Positions 14,916 through 23,533 of a stretch of DNA of 64,000 nt are shown piece after piece. Origin of the DNA: JAVJUV01 sp047314965 (GTDB taxonomy: Bacteria > Pseudomonadota > Alphaproteobacteria > Rhodobacterales > Rhodobacteraceae). Each line of letters begins with the position of its first letter. Position 1 is the first letter of the stretch. The notes beneath the pieces are model-generated. The model was not told where the DNA came from, did no database searches, and saw only the letters and a list, made by a program, of their open reading frames with translations. The stretch covers positions 62,001-126,000 of the forward strand of contig NZ_JBLBVK010000058.1 in assembly GCF_047314965.1 (NCBI RefSeq), written 5' to 3'. The translations under genes and the position numbers were made by a program.

Positions 14916-16016
14916 TTGCAGACAGGCTGGTATATCTCCGGCGCGGGGCACATCACCCTGATTGTCTTCGTCCTCTTCGGAGGACTGTTTTCGCGCGACC
15001 GCCTGCAGGAGGTTGCCGTGGCCGAAGTCTCCGTGATGACCGAGGCAGAGTTTGCAGCGCTGATGCCGCGCGCGACCGCGCCCGATATTGCCACCGATGC
15101 GCCCGAGGTCACTCCCCCGGTGCCCGAAGAGGCGGCGCCGGAGGCTCCGGCGGAGGACGCCGCGCCGGAAGTCAGCGAACCTGAGCAGGTCGAAACACCC
15201 GAAACGCCGGACGAGCCATTGGTCGAGACGCCAGCTCCCTTGCGCGAGGCCGTCGCGGTCGAGGACGCTCCGCCGATCCCGCTGCCGCCCACCGATATTG
15301 ATGGCACCGCGCCCGAACCGGACGCGATCGCGGCGCCCGCGCCGCGCGTCGCGCCTGTGCCCCAGGTTGCCCCTCCGCCGGTTGTCGAAGCAGCGCCCGA
15401 GGTCATCGAGGATTCGGCGCCTGCCCCGGATGAACCGCCCGTGGATGTGGTCGAGGAAGAAACCCCGCCGGCTGCTCCCGAAGAGGCCAGCGACCGGATC
15501 GTGACCGAAGCCGAAGAGGTCGAGAATTACGCCCCAGCCAGTTCGATGCGCCCGCGTTCCCGGCCTCCGAAGCCTGTCCGTGCAGCCGAGACGCCGCGCG
15601 AGCAGCCGACAGAGACGAGAGACCCGGTTGCGGATGCCGTGGCAGCGGCCGTCGCAGAGGCGAACACACCGGCGCCATCCGCACCCACCGGCCCGCCACT
15701 CACGGGTGGTGAGAAAGATGCGCTCCGGGTTTCGGTCAGCCAGTGCTGGAACGTCGGTTCTCTCTCGACCGAGGCGCTGGCCACAACGGTTGTCGTGGCG
15801 GTCTCGATGCAGGAAACGGGTGTTCCCGACAACGGCTCTATCCGCATGGTCTCGTTCTCGGGCGGGTCCGAAGCAGGCGCACGCCAGGCCTTCGAAGCTG
15901 CCCGGCGGGCAATAATTCGCTGTGGGGCTCGCGGTTTTCCGCTTCCGGTGGAAAAATACAGCCAATGGCGCGATATCGAAATGACGTTCAACCCTGAAGG
16001 GATGCAGTTCCGATGA
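14916..16016 (+). CDS. tolA: TolA, energy-transducing bridge of Tol-Pal, TTG start
   Basis: 366 residues if started at TTG 14916, giving MQTGWYISGAGHITLIVFVL, the usual roseobacter TolA N-terminus with its membrane helix. An ATG at 14871 in the same frame would run 38 nt into tolR. The central part (about 55-255) is extremely rich in Pro, Ala and Glu instead of the Ala/Lys helix of E. coli TolA. The C-terminal domain (from about 265: GEKDALRVSVSQCWNVGSLS) is the TonB-like fold that binds TolB and Pal. Its TGA overlaps the tolB ATG. Confidence 0.88.
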   Translation: MQTGWYISGAGHITLIVFVLFGGLFSRDRLQEVAVAEVSVMTEAEFAALMPRATAPDIATDAPEVTPPVPEEAAPEAPAEDAAPEVSEPEQVETPETPDEPLVETPAPLREAVAVEDAPPIPLPPTDIDGTAPEPDAIAAPAPRVAPVPQVAPPPVVEAAPEVIEDSAPAPDEPPVDVVEEETPPAAPEEASDRIVTEAEEVENYAPASSMRPRSRPPKPVRAAETPREQPTETRDPVADAVAAAVAEANTPAPSAPTGPPLTGGEKDALRVSVSQCWNVGSLSTEALATTVVVAVSMQETGVPDNGSIRMVSFSGGSEAGARQAFEAARRAIIRCGARGFPLPVEKYSQWRDIEMTFNPEGMQFR

Positions 16017-17335
16017 AGTATCTGGTCGCTCTCCTCGCCGCTCTGACACTCGCATGGCCCGCGACGGCGCAGGAAAGAAGCGGGCCGCTGAGGATCGAGA
16101 TCACACAGGGCGTAATCGAACCGGTGCCGATCGCCGTCGCTCCGTTCATCGCCGAAACCCCGGCGGCGGCGGATTATGCCCGAGAGATCACGAACGTCGT
16201 TTCTTCGGACCTGACTGGCACCGGCCTGTTCCGTGACGTTCCCCGCGACGCGTACATCAGCCAGGTGGCATCATTCGACGCACCCGTTGCCTATGCTGAC
16301 TGGCGGGCGATCAACGTCGAGGCGCTTGTCGTGGGTGCCGTGACGCTGACCTCAGGCAATCGGCTGGTCGTGAAATTCCGTCTGTTCGACATCTTCACCG
16401 GCGCGCCTCTCGGTGATGGTCTGCAATTCGCCGGCGACACGAACTCGTGGCGGCGCGTGGCGCACAAGGTCTCCGATCAGGTCTATTCGCGGATCACGGG
16501 CGAGGGCGGATATTTCGACAGTCGCGTGGTGTATGTCGAGGAAACGGGCCCGAAGAACAACCGCGCGAAACGGCTGGCGATCATGGATTATGACGGCGCC
16601 AACGTGCAGTACCTGACCGACAACGCCTCGATCGTCCTGGCGCCGCGCTTCTCGCCCACTGGCGATAGGGTGCTCTACACGAGCTATGAAAGCGGCTTCC
16701 CGCAGATCTACGAATTGTCTGTCGGGTCGGTCTCCAAGCGTGCGCTCGGCCTCGACGCGCAAACCATGACCTTCGCACCCCGTTATGCGCCGAACGGTCA
16801 GACCGTCGTCTACAGCCAGGCAGAAGGCGGCAACACGGACATCTACCGACTGGACCTCGCCTCGGGCCAGCGCACCCGCCTGACCTCGGCGCCTTCCATC
16901 GAAACCGCACCGTCATTCTCGCCGGACGGCAGCCAGGTCGTCTTCGAGAGCGACCGGTCCGGCAACCAGCAACTCTACATCATGCCGGCGGGTGGGGGAG
17001 AACCGAAGCGCATCAGCTTCGGACAGGGGCGCTACGGTACTCCGGTTTGGTCACCCCGAGGTGATTATATCGCATTCACAAAGCAGAACGCGGGCCGCTT
17101 CCACATCGGAGTCATGCGCACCGACGGCAGCCAGGAACGTCTGCTGACCGCGTCTTTCCTCGATGAAGGTCCGACCTGGGCGCCGAACGGGCGCGTGCTG
17201 ATGTTCACCCGCGAAAGCGCAGGCGCCTCGGGCGAGCCGGCGCTCTTCAGCGTCGATATCTCGGGTCGCAACCTGCGCCGGGTCCCGACGAACACGGCGG
17301 CATCTGATCCGGCTTGGTCGCCGCTCCTGCCGTGA
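16013..17335 (+). CDS. tolB: TolB, periplasmic beta-propeller of Tol-Pal
   Basis: 440 residues. Signal peptide is MKYLVALLAALTLAWPATAQ. An N-terminal alpha/beta domain (about 25-165) is followed by a six-bladed propeller of WD40-like PD40 repeats (for example LAPRFSPTGDRVLYTSYESG, APSFSPDGSQVVFESDRSG, PVWSPRGDYIAFTKQNAG). TolB shuttles between TolA and Pal. The start overlaps tolA by ATGA. A 184-bp gap to pal follows, the only large gap within this operon. Confidence 0.97.
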   Translation: MKYLVALLAALTLAWPATAQERSGPLRIEITQGVIEPVPIAVAPFIAETPAAADYAREITNVVSSDLTGTGLFRDVPRDAYISQVASFDAPVAYADWRAINVEALVVGAVTLTSGNRLVVKFRLFDIFTGAPLGDGLQFAGDTNSWRRVAHKVSDQVYSRITGEGGYFDSRVVYVEETGPKNNRAKRLAIMDYDGANVQYLTDNASIVLAPRFSPTGDRVLYTSYESGFPQIYELSVGSVSKRALGLDAQTMTFAPRYAPNGQTVVYSQAEGGNTDIYRLDLASGQRTRLTSAPSIETAPSFSPDGSQVVFESDRSGNQQLYIMPAGGGEPKRISFGQGRYGTPVWSPRGDYIAFTKQNAGRFHIGVMRTDGSQERLLTASFLDEGPTWAPNGRVLMFTRESAGASGEPALFSVDISGRNLRRVPTNTAASDPAWSPLLP

Positions 17336-17455
17336 CGCGCTGGGCGAGAACAGGCACGCGGCAAGCAGAGGTATTGTGCGGCTTCGAACTCGCCCGCAAA
17401 GGCGACGACGGCAGCAGATCGTCGAATTTCGCCAATGCGAACCGACGCCCGTTTT

Positions 17456-17473
17456 CATTGGCTACAGCCAATG
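17456..17473 (+). promoter_or_regulatory. Perfect palindrome 46 bp upstream of pal
   Basis: CATTGGCT-AC-AGCCAATG is an exact 8-bp inverted repeat with a 2-nt centre, in the 184-bp tolB-pal gap. It is not followed by a T-run, so it is unlikely to be a terminator; symmetry and length fit an operator for a dimeric regulator. A separate promoter for pal, which is usually needed in large amounts, would explain the long gap. The cognate factor is unknown. Confidence 0.4.
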
Positions 17474-17519
17474 GTAGAATGATCTTTGAGCAGAGAACAA
17501 AACCAAACAGGTGATCCAG

Positions 17520-18026
17520 ATGAACATTCTCAAGACAGCAGCGCTTTTCGCCGTTTTGGCGGCTCTCGGCGCGTGTACCAATGCCGACCGTTTCGGACCC
17601 GGCGGTGCGGGCGGGGCAGGCGGAGCGGGCGGCATCGCCGGCTCGGTCAGCGATCCCACATCGCCCGCCTATTTCAACCAGGCCATCGGCGACCGCGTGC
17701 TTTTTGCCGTCGACCAGTCGACCCTGACGCCCGAGGCGATCGCGACGCTGGATGAGCAGGCGCGTTGGCTCCTGACCAACACAGCCTATTCCGCGCTGAT
17801 CGAAGGCCATGCCGACGAGCAGGGCACGCGCGAATACAACATCGCCCTTGGTGCGCGCCGCGCCGAAGCAGTGCAGACCTACCTCATTTCCCGCGGCGTC
17901 GCGCCGAACCGTCTGAGGACGATCAGCTATGGCAAGGAACGCCCGATCGAGATCTGTTCGGACGAAAGCTGCTACCGCCAGAACCGCCGCGCCGTGACAG
18001 TCATCACCGCCGGCGCGGGCGTCTGA
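17520..18026 (+). CDS. pal: Pal, peptidoglycan-associated lipoprotein
   Basis: 168 residues. The signal peptide ends in a lipobox (LAALGAC), giving a lipidated Cys19, then a Gly-rich linker (GPGGAGGAGGAGGIAG). The OmpA-like peptidoglycan-binding domain covers about 58-165 (VLFAVDQSTLTPEAIATLDE, then EGHADEQGTREYNIALGARR). I prefer ATG 17520, which has AGGTGA six nt upstream and yields a compact signal peptide, over the GTG three codons earlier. Pal tethers the outer membrane to the wall and binds TolB or TolA. Confidence 0.96.
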   Translation: MNILKTAALFAVLAALGACTNADRFGPGGAGGAGGAGGIAGSVSDPTSPAYFNQAIGDRVLFAVDQSTLTPEAIATLDEQARWLLTNTAYSALIEGHADEQGTREYNIALGARRAEAVQTYLISRGVAPNRLRTISYGKERPIEICSDESCYRQNRRAVTVITAGAGV

Positions 18027-18042
18027 TCCCGGAGGAAAGCCC

Positions 18043-18912
18043 ATGCGCGCGTTTCTGATCGCTGCATTTCTGGTCGCAACGCCTGCCATCGCGCAGGACC
18101 GTGCGGCAACTCTGGCGGATATCCGTCAGGAACTGACGGTCCTTTACGTCGAGATCCAGAAACTGAAACGCGAGCTGTCGACCACCGGGGGTGCAAATTC
18201 CAACCTCTCGGCGACGAACACGCTTGATCGGGTCAACCAGATGGAAGCCGAACTGCAGCGCCTGACGGCGGCGACCGAACAACTGACGAACCGGGTCGAT
18301 TCCGTCGTGGCGGACGGAACGAACCGGATCGGCGATCTCGAGTTTCGTCTATGCGAACTCGAAGCGGGCTGCGACATCGGCGCGTTGGGCGATACCCCGA
18401 CGCTCGGCGGCGGCGCTCTGCCGCCCGCCAACGCAACGGCGCCGGTGGCTCAGGCTCCCGTCACGGATGGCGGCTCCCAGATTGGAGGCGTTGCCGCCGG
18501 AAGCATCGACACGGCGGGCGTCGAACTTGCCGTCGCCGAACGCGAGGATTTCGAGCGCGCACGGGCAGCCTACGAGTCGGGCGACTATCAAGGGGCCGCC
18601 GATCAGCTGCAAAGGTTCACCGACACCTACCAGGGCGGTCCCCTCAGCGGTCTTGCGCATCTGATGCGGGGCGAGGCGCTGCAGAACCTGGGCAAGACTT
18701 CCAGCGCGGCGCGCGCCTATCTGGAAAGCTACTCCGGCACACCGAACGGCCCGACGTCTCCGACGGCTTTGCTCAAGCTCGGCTTGGCGCTTGACGGCCT
18801 CGGTCAGTCCTCCGAGGCCTGCATTACCCTGTCCGAAGTCACGCTTCGTTTCCCGTCCTCCGAAGCCTCGATCGAGGCGCAGGCGGCTCGGGCCAGCATG
18901 GGGTGCTCGTGA
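18043..18912 (+). CDS. cpoB: CpoB/YbgF, periplasmic coordinator of Tol-Pal and wall synthesis
   Basis: 289 residues. Signal peptide is MRAFLIAAFLVATPAIA. A coiled coil (about 25-95) contains QELTVLYVEIQKLKREL and drives trimerization. A Pro/Gly-rich linker and a C-terminal TPR domain (about 170-285: FERARAAYESGDYQGAADQL) follow. In E. coli CpoB binds TolA and coordinates outer-membrane constriction with PBP1B. A GGAGGA ribosome site precedes the ATG. The stop overlaps the tilS GTG. Confidence 0.93.
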   Translation: MRAFLIAAFLVATPAIAQDRAATLADIRQELTVLYVEIQKLKRELSTTGGANSNLSATNTLDRVNQMEAELQRLTAATEQLTNRVDSVVADGTNRIGDLEFRLCELEAGCDIGALGDTPTLGGGALPPANATAPVAQAPVTDGGSQIGGVAAGSIDTAGVELAVAEREDFERARAAYESGDYQGAADQLQRFTDTYQGGPLSGLAHLMRGEALQNLGKTSSAARAYLESYSGTPNGPTSPTALLKLGLALDGLGQSSEACITLSEVTLRFPSSEASIEAQAARASMGCS

Positions 18913-20186
18913 GCGGGGAAGAAAGGTCAGGCGACCCGAACCGGCATTCCAGCGCTTCAGTGCTGAAACGCGCCCAGCCGACCCGGCTGGGCGTTGGCGT
19001 GTCCGGAGGGGGCGACTCCATGGCGCTGCTCGACATGATGATCGTCTACGGTTTGGAGCATGGTCTTCCCGTGGAAGCCGTGACCGTTGATCACGGCCTC
19101 AGGCCCGAGGCGGCCGACGAAGCCGAATCCGTGTCGCGGTTCTGCGCAGCCCGGGGCGTTCCGCACAGCACGCTCCAATGGAACCGCGCGGTGGAAAGCG
19201 GTAATCTCCAGGCCGAGGCGCGGGAGGCACGCTATAGAATGATCGCCGACTGGGCGCGCGCGCGCGGCATCGACTGTGTCGCGTTGGGCCATACGATGGA
19301 TGATCAGGCCGAAACATTCCTCATGCGTTTGGCACGCAAGTCTGGCGTGGACGGCCTTGCGGCGATGGACGCGCAGTTCGAGCGAAACGGCATACGCTGG
19401 ATCAGACCCTTGCTCGGCAGGTCACGCGCTGAGCTTCGCGAGTACCTGGTAAACCGTTCCATCGCCTGGATCGAGGACCCGTCCAATGAGAACAGGCAGT
19501 TCGAAAGGATAAGAGCGCGTGATGCGCTTTCCGCTCTGTCGGGACTCGGAATCGATGCCGAAGCGTTGTCTGACGTCAGCCATCAACTTGCGGCAGCCAG
19601 GCAGGCGCTGAACTACTACGCGGTTCAGGAGGCGACCCGCATCGTCGCTGAAGATCACGGCGACATCCTGCTGACGGGATTTAGGCAACCGTCTGTCCCC
19701 GACGAGATCGAGCGCCGACTGCTCGTCTCGGCCCTCCAGTGGGTCGGCGGCCTGACTTATCCGCCCCGCCGCAGCGCGCTTGCCGAACTGGAAATCGCGC
19801 TGTGCGGAGAAGCCCGGACCCATACGCTGTGCGGCTGCATCTTGAGCCTTTCTGTATCCTCTGGTGAGCATGACGCTGGACTGAGAATCTCTCGCGAATA
19901 CAACGCGGTAAAGAGTATTCACTGTCCGACGGACCAGATGTGGGACGGTCGCTGGAAACTCGACGGTCCCCATGCCGCCGATCTCGAGATTCGCGCGCTC
20001 GGCGACGCAGTGAAGGACTGCCCGGAATGGCGCGAAACCGGGCGTCCGCGCACCAGCCTTTTGTCGTCGCCCGCGGTCTGGCGCGGGGATCAACTGATCG
20101 CAGCTCCCGTGGCAGGCTTTTTGAACGGCTGGACCGCATCGGCAACAGGGCGCGGCAGTTTTACCCAATTCCTCTTATCCCGTTGA
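18909..20186 (+). CDS. tilS: TilS, tRNA-Ile lysidine synthase
   Basis: About 425 residues. The PP-loop motif GVGVSGGGDSMALLDMM lies near residue 30. The N-type ATP pyrophosphatase domain includes VDHGLRPEA and LGHTMDDQAETFLMRL; the latter is a TilS hallmark. It modifies the CAU anticodon of a minor tRNA-Ile to lysidine so it decodes AUA. GTG at 18909 overlaps the cpoB stop (GTGA); GTG at 18903 is the alternative. The tol-pal-tilS-ftsH order is usual for alphaproteobacteria. Confidence 0.93.
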   Translation: MSGEERSGDPNRHSSASVLKRAQPTRLGVGVSGGGDSMALLDMMIVYGLEHGLPVEAVTVDHGLRPEAADEAESVSRFCAARGVPHSTLQWNRAVESGNLQAEAREARYRMIADWARARGIDCVALGHTMDDQAETFLMRLARKSGVDGLAAMDAQFERNGIRWIRPLLGRSRAELREYLVNRSIAWIEDPSNENRQFERIRARDALSALSGLGIDAEALSDVSHQLAAARQALNYYAVQEATRIVAEDHGDILLTGFRQPSVPDEIERRLLVSALQWVGGLTYPPRRSALAELEIALCGEARTHTLCGCILSLSVSSGEHDAGLRISREYNAVKSIHCPTDQMWDGRWKLDGPHAADLEIRALGDAVKDCPEWRETGRPRTSLLSSPAVWRGDQLIAAPVAGFLNGWTASATGRGSFTQFLLSR

Positions 20187-20268
20187 AGATCCGGCCTCGA
20201 TGGCTATTTAATGTGGCAGCCCGGCAGAGATGCGCTCTGCCACTGCCAAAATTCCAAAGGAGCCCCCT

Positions 20269-22188
20269 TTGAACAACGCGCGCAGCATCGCCTTCTGGGT
20301 CGTCCTGTTCCTGATGATCCTGGCGCTATTCAACCTGATTTCCGGCGGACAATCCTCGATTGCCACCAACACGGTCAGCTATTCGGAGTTCGTCGGCCGG
20401 GTTCAGTCCGGTGATGTCAAGACGGCAACCGTGGACGGCGAAAGGATCATTTTCCGCGGCATCGATGACCGTGACTATGTCACGATCCAGCCCGAAGGCG
20501 CCAATACGACCAACCTTCTGGTCGACAACAATGTCTCGTTCAGCGCCAAGCCGCAGGAACAGTCGGGTTTCGTCACAATCCTGATGACCTTCCTGCCGTT
20601 CCTTCTCCTGATCGGCGTCTGGATCTACTTCATGAACCGGATGCAGGGCGGTGGACGTGGTGGTGCGATGGGCTTCGGCAAATCGCGCGCCAAGCTTCTG
20701 ACCGAGAAGCACGGCCGCGTCACTTTCGATGACGTGGCGGGCATCGACGAGGCCAAGGAAGAACTGGAAGAGATCGTTGAGTTCCTGCGCAATCCGCAGA
20801 AGTTCTCCCGCCTTGGCGGCAAGATACCGAAAGGCGCCCTCCTTGTTGGCCCTCCGGGTACCGGTAAGACGCTTCTGGCCCGCGCGATCGCGGGCGAGGC
20901 GGGTGTGCCCTTCTTCACCATCTCGGGTTCCGACTTCGTCGAGATGTTCGTGGGCGTGGGTGCCAGCCGTGTCCGCGACATGTTCGAACAGGCGAAGAAG
21001 AACGCGCCCTGCATCGTCTTCATCGACGAAATCGACGCCGTGGGCCGCTCGCGTGGCGTCGGCTACGGCGGCGGCAATGACGAGCGCGAGCAGACGCTGA
21101 ACCAGCTTCTGGTCGAGATGGATGGCTTCGAGGCGAACGAGGGCATCATCATCGTCGCGGCGACCAACCGGCCGGACGTTCTGGACCCGGCGCTTCTACG
21201 CCCTGGCCGCTTCGACCGTCAGGTGCAGGTGCCGAACCCCGACATCAAGGGCCGCGAGAAGATCCTTGGCGTGCATGCCCGCAAGGTGCCGTTGGGTCCG
21301 GACGTAGATCTGCGCATCATCGCGCGCGGCACGCCCGGTTTCTCGGGTGCCGACCTGGCGAACCTCGTGAACGAGGCTGCCTTGATGGCTGCCCGCGTGG
21401 GCCGGCGCTTCGTGACGATGGAGGATTTCGAGAACGCAAAGGACAAGGTCATGATGGGTGCCGAGCGGCGCTCGATGGTCATGACCGAGGACGAGAAGAA
21501 GCTGACTGCCTATCACGAGGCGGGCCATGCCATCGTTGGCCTGAACGTCCCGCAGCACGACCCGATCCACAAGGCAACGATCATTCCGCGCGGCCGGGCG
21601 CTGGGCCTCGTGCTCTCGCTGCCTGAGCGGGATCAGCTGTCTGTCAGCTATCGCAAGTACAAGTCCAAGATCGCCATGGCGATGGGCGGGCGCGTGGCCG
21701 AGGAGCTGATCTTCGGAGCTGACAATGTCACCTCCGGTGCAGCCTCCGACATCCAGCAGGTCTCCAGGATTGCGCGGGCCATGGTCACGCAGTTCGGCTT
21801 CGCGCCGGAACTGGGCTACGTGGACTACGCCAACGAGCAGCAGTCCTACCTGGGCAGCTACCAGGGAGGCGCAAGCCATTCAGCAGCCACGCAGAAGATG
21901 ATCGACGACAAGGTCAAGGAAATCGTCGACGAGGGCTACGAGGTGGCCAAGCGGATCCTGACCGAAAAGCATGACGATCTGGAGCGTCTGGCCCAGGGCC
22001 TTCTCGAATACGAAACCCTGACAGGCGACGAGATCACCAAGGTGATCGCCGGAGAGCCGCTGAACCGGGGCGACGATGACGATACGCCCGCCAGCACGGG
22101 CGGCACCGCCAGCGTCACGGCCATACCGAAAACAAAGCCGCGCAAGAAGGGCGGCGATGGCGGGATGGAACCGGAGCCCACGGCCTGA
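20269..22188 (+). CDS. ftsH: FtsH, membrane AAA+ zinc metalloprotease
   Basis: 639 residues. Two membrane helices (about 4-24 and 100-120) flank a periplasmic loop. AAA+ domain: Walker A GPPGTGKTLLARAIAGEAG, Walker B CIVFIDEIDAVG, SRH with RPGRFDRQV. The zinc protease motif is AYHEAGHAIVG. It degrades misfolded membrane proteins and short-lived regulators. TTG at 20269 is the best start: it gives the family N-terminus MNNARSIAFWVV and has AAAGGAG six nt upstream, whereas the in-frame ATG at 20230 adds an unusual 13 residues. Confidence 0.96.
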   Translation: MNNARSIAFWVVLFLMILALFNLISGGQSSIATNTVSYSEFVGRVQSGDVKTATVDGERIIFRGIDDRDYVTIQPEGANTTNLLVDNNVSFSAKPQEQSGFVTILMTFLPFLLLIGVWIYFMNRMQGGGRGGAMGFGKSRAKLLTEKHGRVTFDDVAGIDEAKEELEEIVEFLRNPQKFSRLGGKIPKGALLVGPPGTGKTLLARAIAGEAGVPFFTISGSDFVEMFVGVGASRVRDMFEQAKKNAPCIVFIDEIDAVGRSRGVGYGGGNDEREQTLNQLLVEMDGFEANEGIIIVAATNRPDVLDPALLRPGRFDRQVQVPNPDIKGREKILGVHARKVPLGPDVDLRIIARGTPGFSGADLANLVNEAALMAARVGRRFVTMEDFENAKDKVMMGAERRSMVMTEDEKKLTAYHEAGHAIVGLNVPQHDPIHKATIIPRGRALGLVLSLPERDQLSVSYRKYKSKIAMAMGGRVAEELIFGADNVTSGAASDIQQVSRIARAMVTQFGFAPELGYVDYANEQQSYLGSYQGGASHSAATQKMIDDKVKEIVDEGYEVAKRILTEKHDDLERLAQGLLEYETLTGDEITKVIAGEPLNRGDDDDTPASTGGTASVTAIPKTKPRKKGGDGGMEPEPTA

Positions 22189-22200
22189 TCGAAGACCTCT

Positions 22201-22233
22201 CAATGCCCCGCCAAGTGCGGGGCATTGTTTTTT
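22201..22233 (+). terminator. Rho-independent terminator after ftsH
   Basis: A perfect 11-bp stem, CAATGCCCCGC (22201-22211) and GCGGGGCATTG (22217-22227), with a CAAGT loop is followed at once by six T residues. It starts 12 nt after the ftsH stop and closes the Tol-Pal-tilS-ftsH transcription unit. Confidence 0.95.
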
Positions 22234-22275
22234 GGTCCGGCCCCTTGTTCAATCATGTGGAACCGGAGGGTGCCG

Positions 22276-22773
22276 ATGACACTGTCGAATATTGCCGATA
22301 TCGCCGACCTGGTCGCCGCAGCCGCGATCATTCTGTCGCTGATCTTTGTCGGCTACGAGCTTCATCTCACGCGCAAGCAGTCCGAATTGTCGAACTGGCG
22401 CGAGGTGCTGGATGCGCTGACGGCGTACAAGGGCGTGACCAATGATCGGGATTTCGCGGAATTCCTGGTTCGTGCGCATCGGGACTACGATGCGCTCAGC
22501 GAGGGCGAAAAGCTGAGCTTCGGTCTGTATCTCGAGCAGGGAATTCACATCATCGGGAACTTCGTGAAGCACAACGACTCGCTGCCGCGAAAACTGGTCG
22601 GACTCGAGCAGGCCATTACAAACATGTTCTTCGAGATGCTCACGACGCCCGGCGGAGCCGCCTGGTGGGCCGAAGCGCACGAGCGCGGCCGGTTCATGCC
22701 CGACACCTACCGGATCGTCGACGGCTTTCTGGCGCGGCGTGCTGCGAACGAGGGCAAACCGCTGATCTCCTGA
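22276..22773 (+). CDS. Hypothetical single-pass membrane protein
   Basis: 165 residues, no family I recognise with certainty. The N-terminus MTLSNIADIADLVAAAAIIL plus the next ten residues is one membrane helix, followed by a mostly helical, charged cytoplasmic or periplasmic domain rich in Trp and Tyr (NMFFEMLTTPGGAAWWAEAH). Start ATG 22276 has a GGAGGG site five nt upstream. It sits directly after the ftsH terminator and needs its own promoter. It resembles small DUF-type proteins with the layout 'helix plus YELHLTRKQSEL', a pattern seen in several environmental bacteria. Confidence 0.6.
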   Translation: MTLSNIADIADLVAAAAIILSLIFVGYELHLTRKQSELSNWREVLDALTAYKGVTNDRDFAEFLVRAHRDYDALSEGEKLSFGLYLEQGIHIIGNFVKHNDSLPRKLVGLEQAITNMFFEMLTTPGGAAWWAEAHERGRFMPDTYRIVDGFLARRAANEGKPLIS

Positions 22774-22824
22774 GGAATCCAGAATCAGCTTGCACAATCC
22801 TTCTCCAACGCCAACATCGCGCCC

Positions 22825-23409
22825 ATGCCCGCTCTCATCCCAACCGACCACGCAGCAACGATTACCTGGCTTGGCCGTGTCCCGCACCGGGACGCCTCCG
22901 AGATCGAGACGATCGCCATTCCCGAGATGCCCCTGACATTTGCCGGGCTTGCCGGCGAGGTCCATGCCGGAGAGACCCGCCCATCCTGCTCGCGCGTGAC
23001 CGCACAGCATCCCAAGGGTACGCCGATCCGGAACGTCCGGCAGATCTCCATCGTTTCCGCCGAAGAACTGGCCCGGATCGCCCAGGCGATCGGACTCGAC
23101 GCGCTCGACCCGGCCTGGCTGGGCGCGTCCGTCGTGATCGACGGTATCCCGGACTTCAGCCATGTCCCGCCGTCCTCGCGTTTGCAGGGGCCGGACGGAG
23201 CAACGGTCACCATCGATATGCAGAACCGCCCCTGCCACTTTCCCTCCATGACGATCGAGTCTGCCCGCCCCGGGCATGGCAAGGCGTTCAGAGCGGCCGC
23301 CAAGGGACAGCGCGGCGTGACGGCCTGGGTCGAACGCGAGGGTGTCTTCCGGATCGGGGATAGGCTGCGCCTGCATGTCCCGGATCAACGGGCGTGGCGG
23401 CCGAACTGA
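22825..23409 (+). CDS. MOSC-domain protein
   Basis: 194 residues resembling the MOSC (molybdenum cofactor sulfurase C-terminal) family. Key signals are the segment GTPIRNVRQISIVSAEELAR, a conserved Cys in RPSCSRVT, and GASVVIDGIPDFSHVPPSSRL. MOSC proteins handle sulfur carried on Cys and are linked to molybdoenzyme activation or N-hydroxylated compound reduction. It may matter here because two Mo enzymes (CO and formate dehydrogenase) are encoded in the window, but nothing ties it directly to them. Confidence 0.75.
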   Translation: MPALIPTDHAATITWLGRVPHRDASEIETIAIPEMPLTFAGLAGEVHAGETRPSCSRVTAQHPKGTPIRNVRQISIVSAEELARIAQAIGLDALDPAWLGASVVIDGIPDFSHVPPSSRLQGPDGATVTIDMQNRPCHFPSMTIESARPGHGKAFRAAAKGQRGVTAWVEREGVFRIGDRLRLHVPDQRAWRPN

Positions 23410-23533
23410 CTCGAAAAGAGCCATCCGACGCAACCGGTGTCAGAAATGTCGAAAAAATGCCGTCCCCGCTCTGGACCAGCGTGTATGGCGGGGCCAAGGG
23501 CGGCATACCGCCGTCTACCGATAGGGAACTGTC

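Noticed and set aside
17597..17640. Gly/Ala repeat in pal as a separate repeat element
   Set aside because: It is the flexible linker after the lipidated Cys, usual in Pal proteins.
23410..23533. Folate riboswitch before fhs
   Set aside because: Only a 5-bp hairpin is visible; no conserved tetrahydrofolate aptamer elements.
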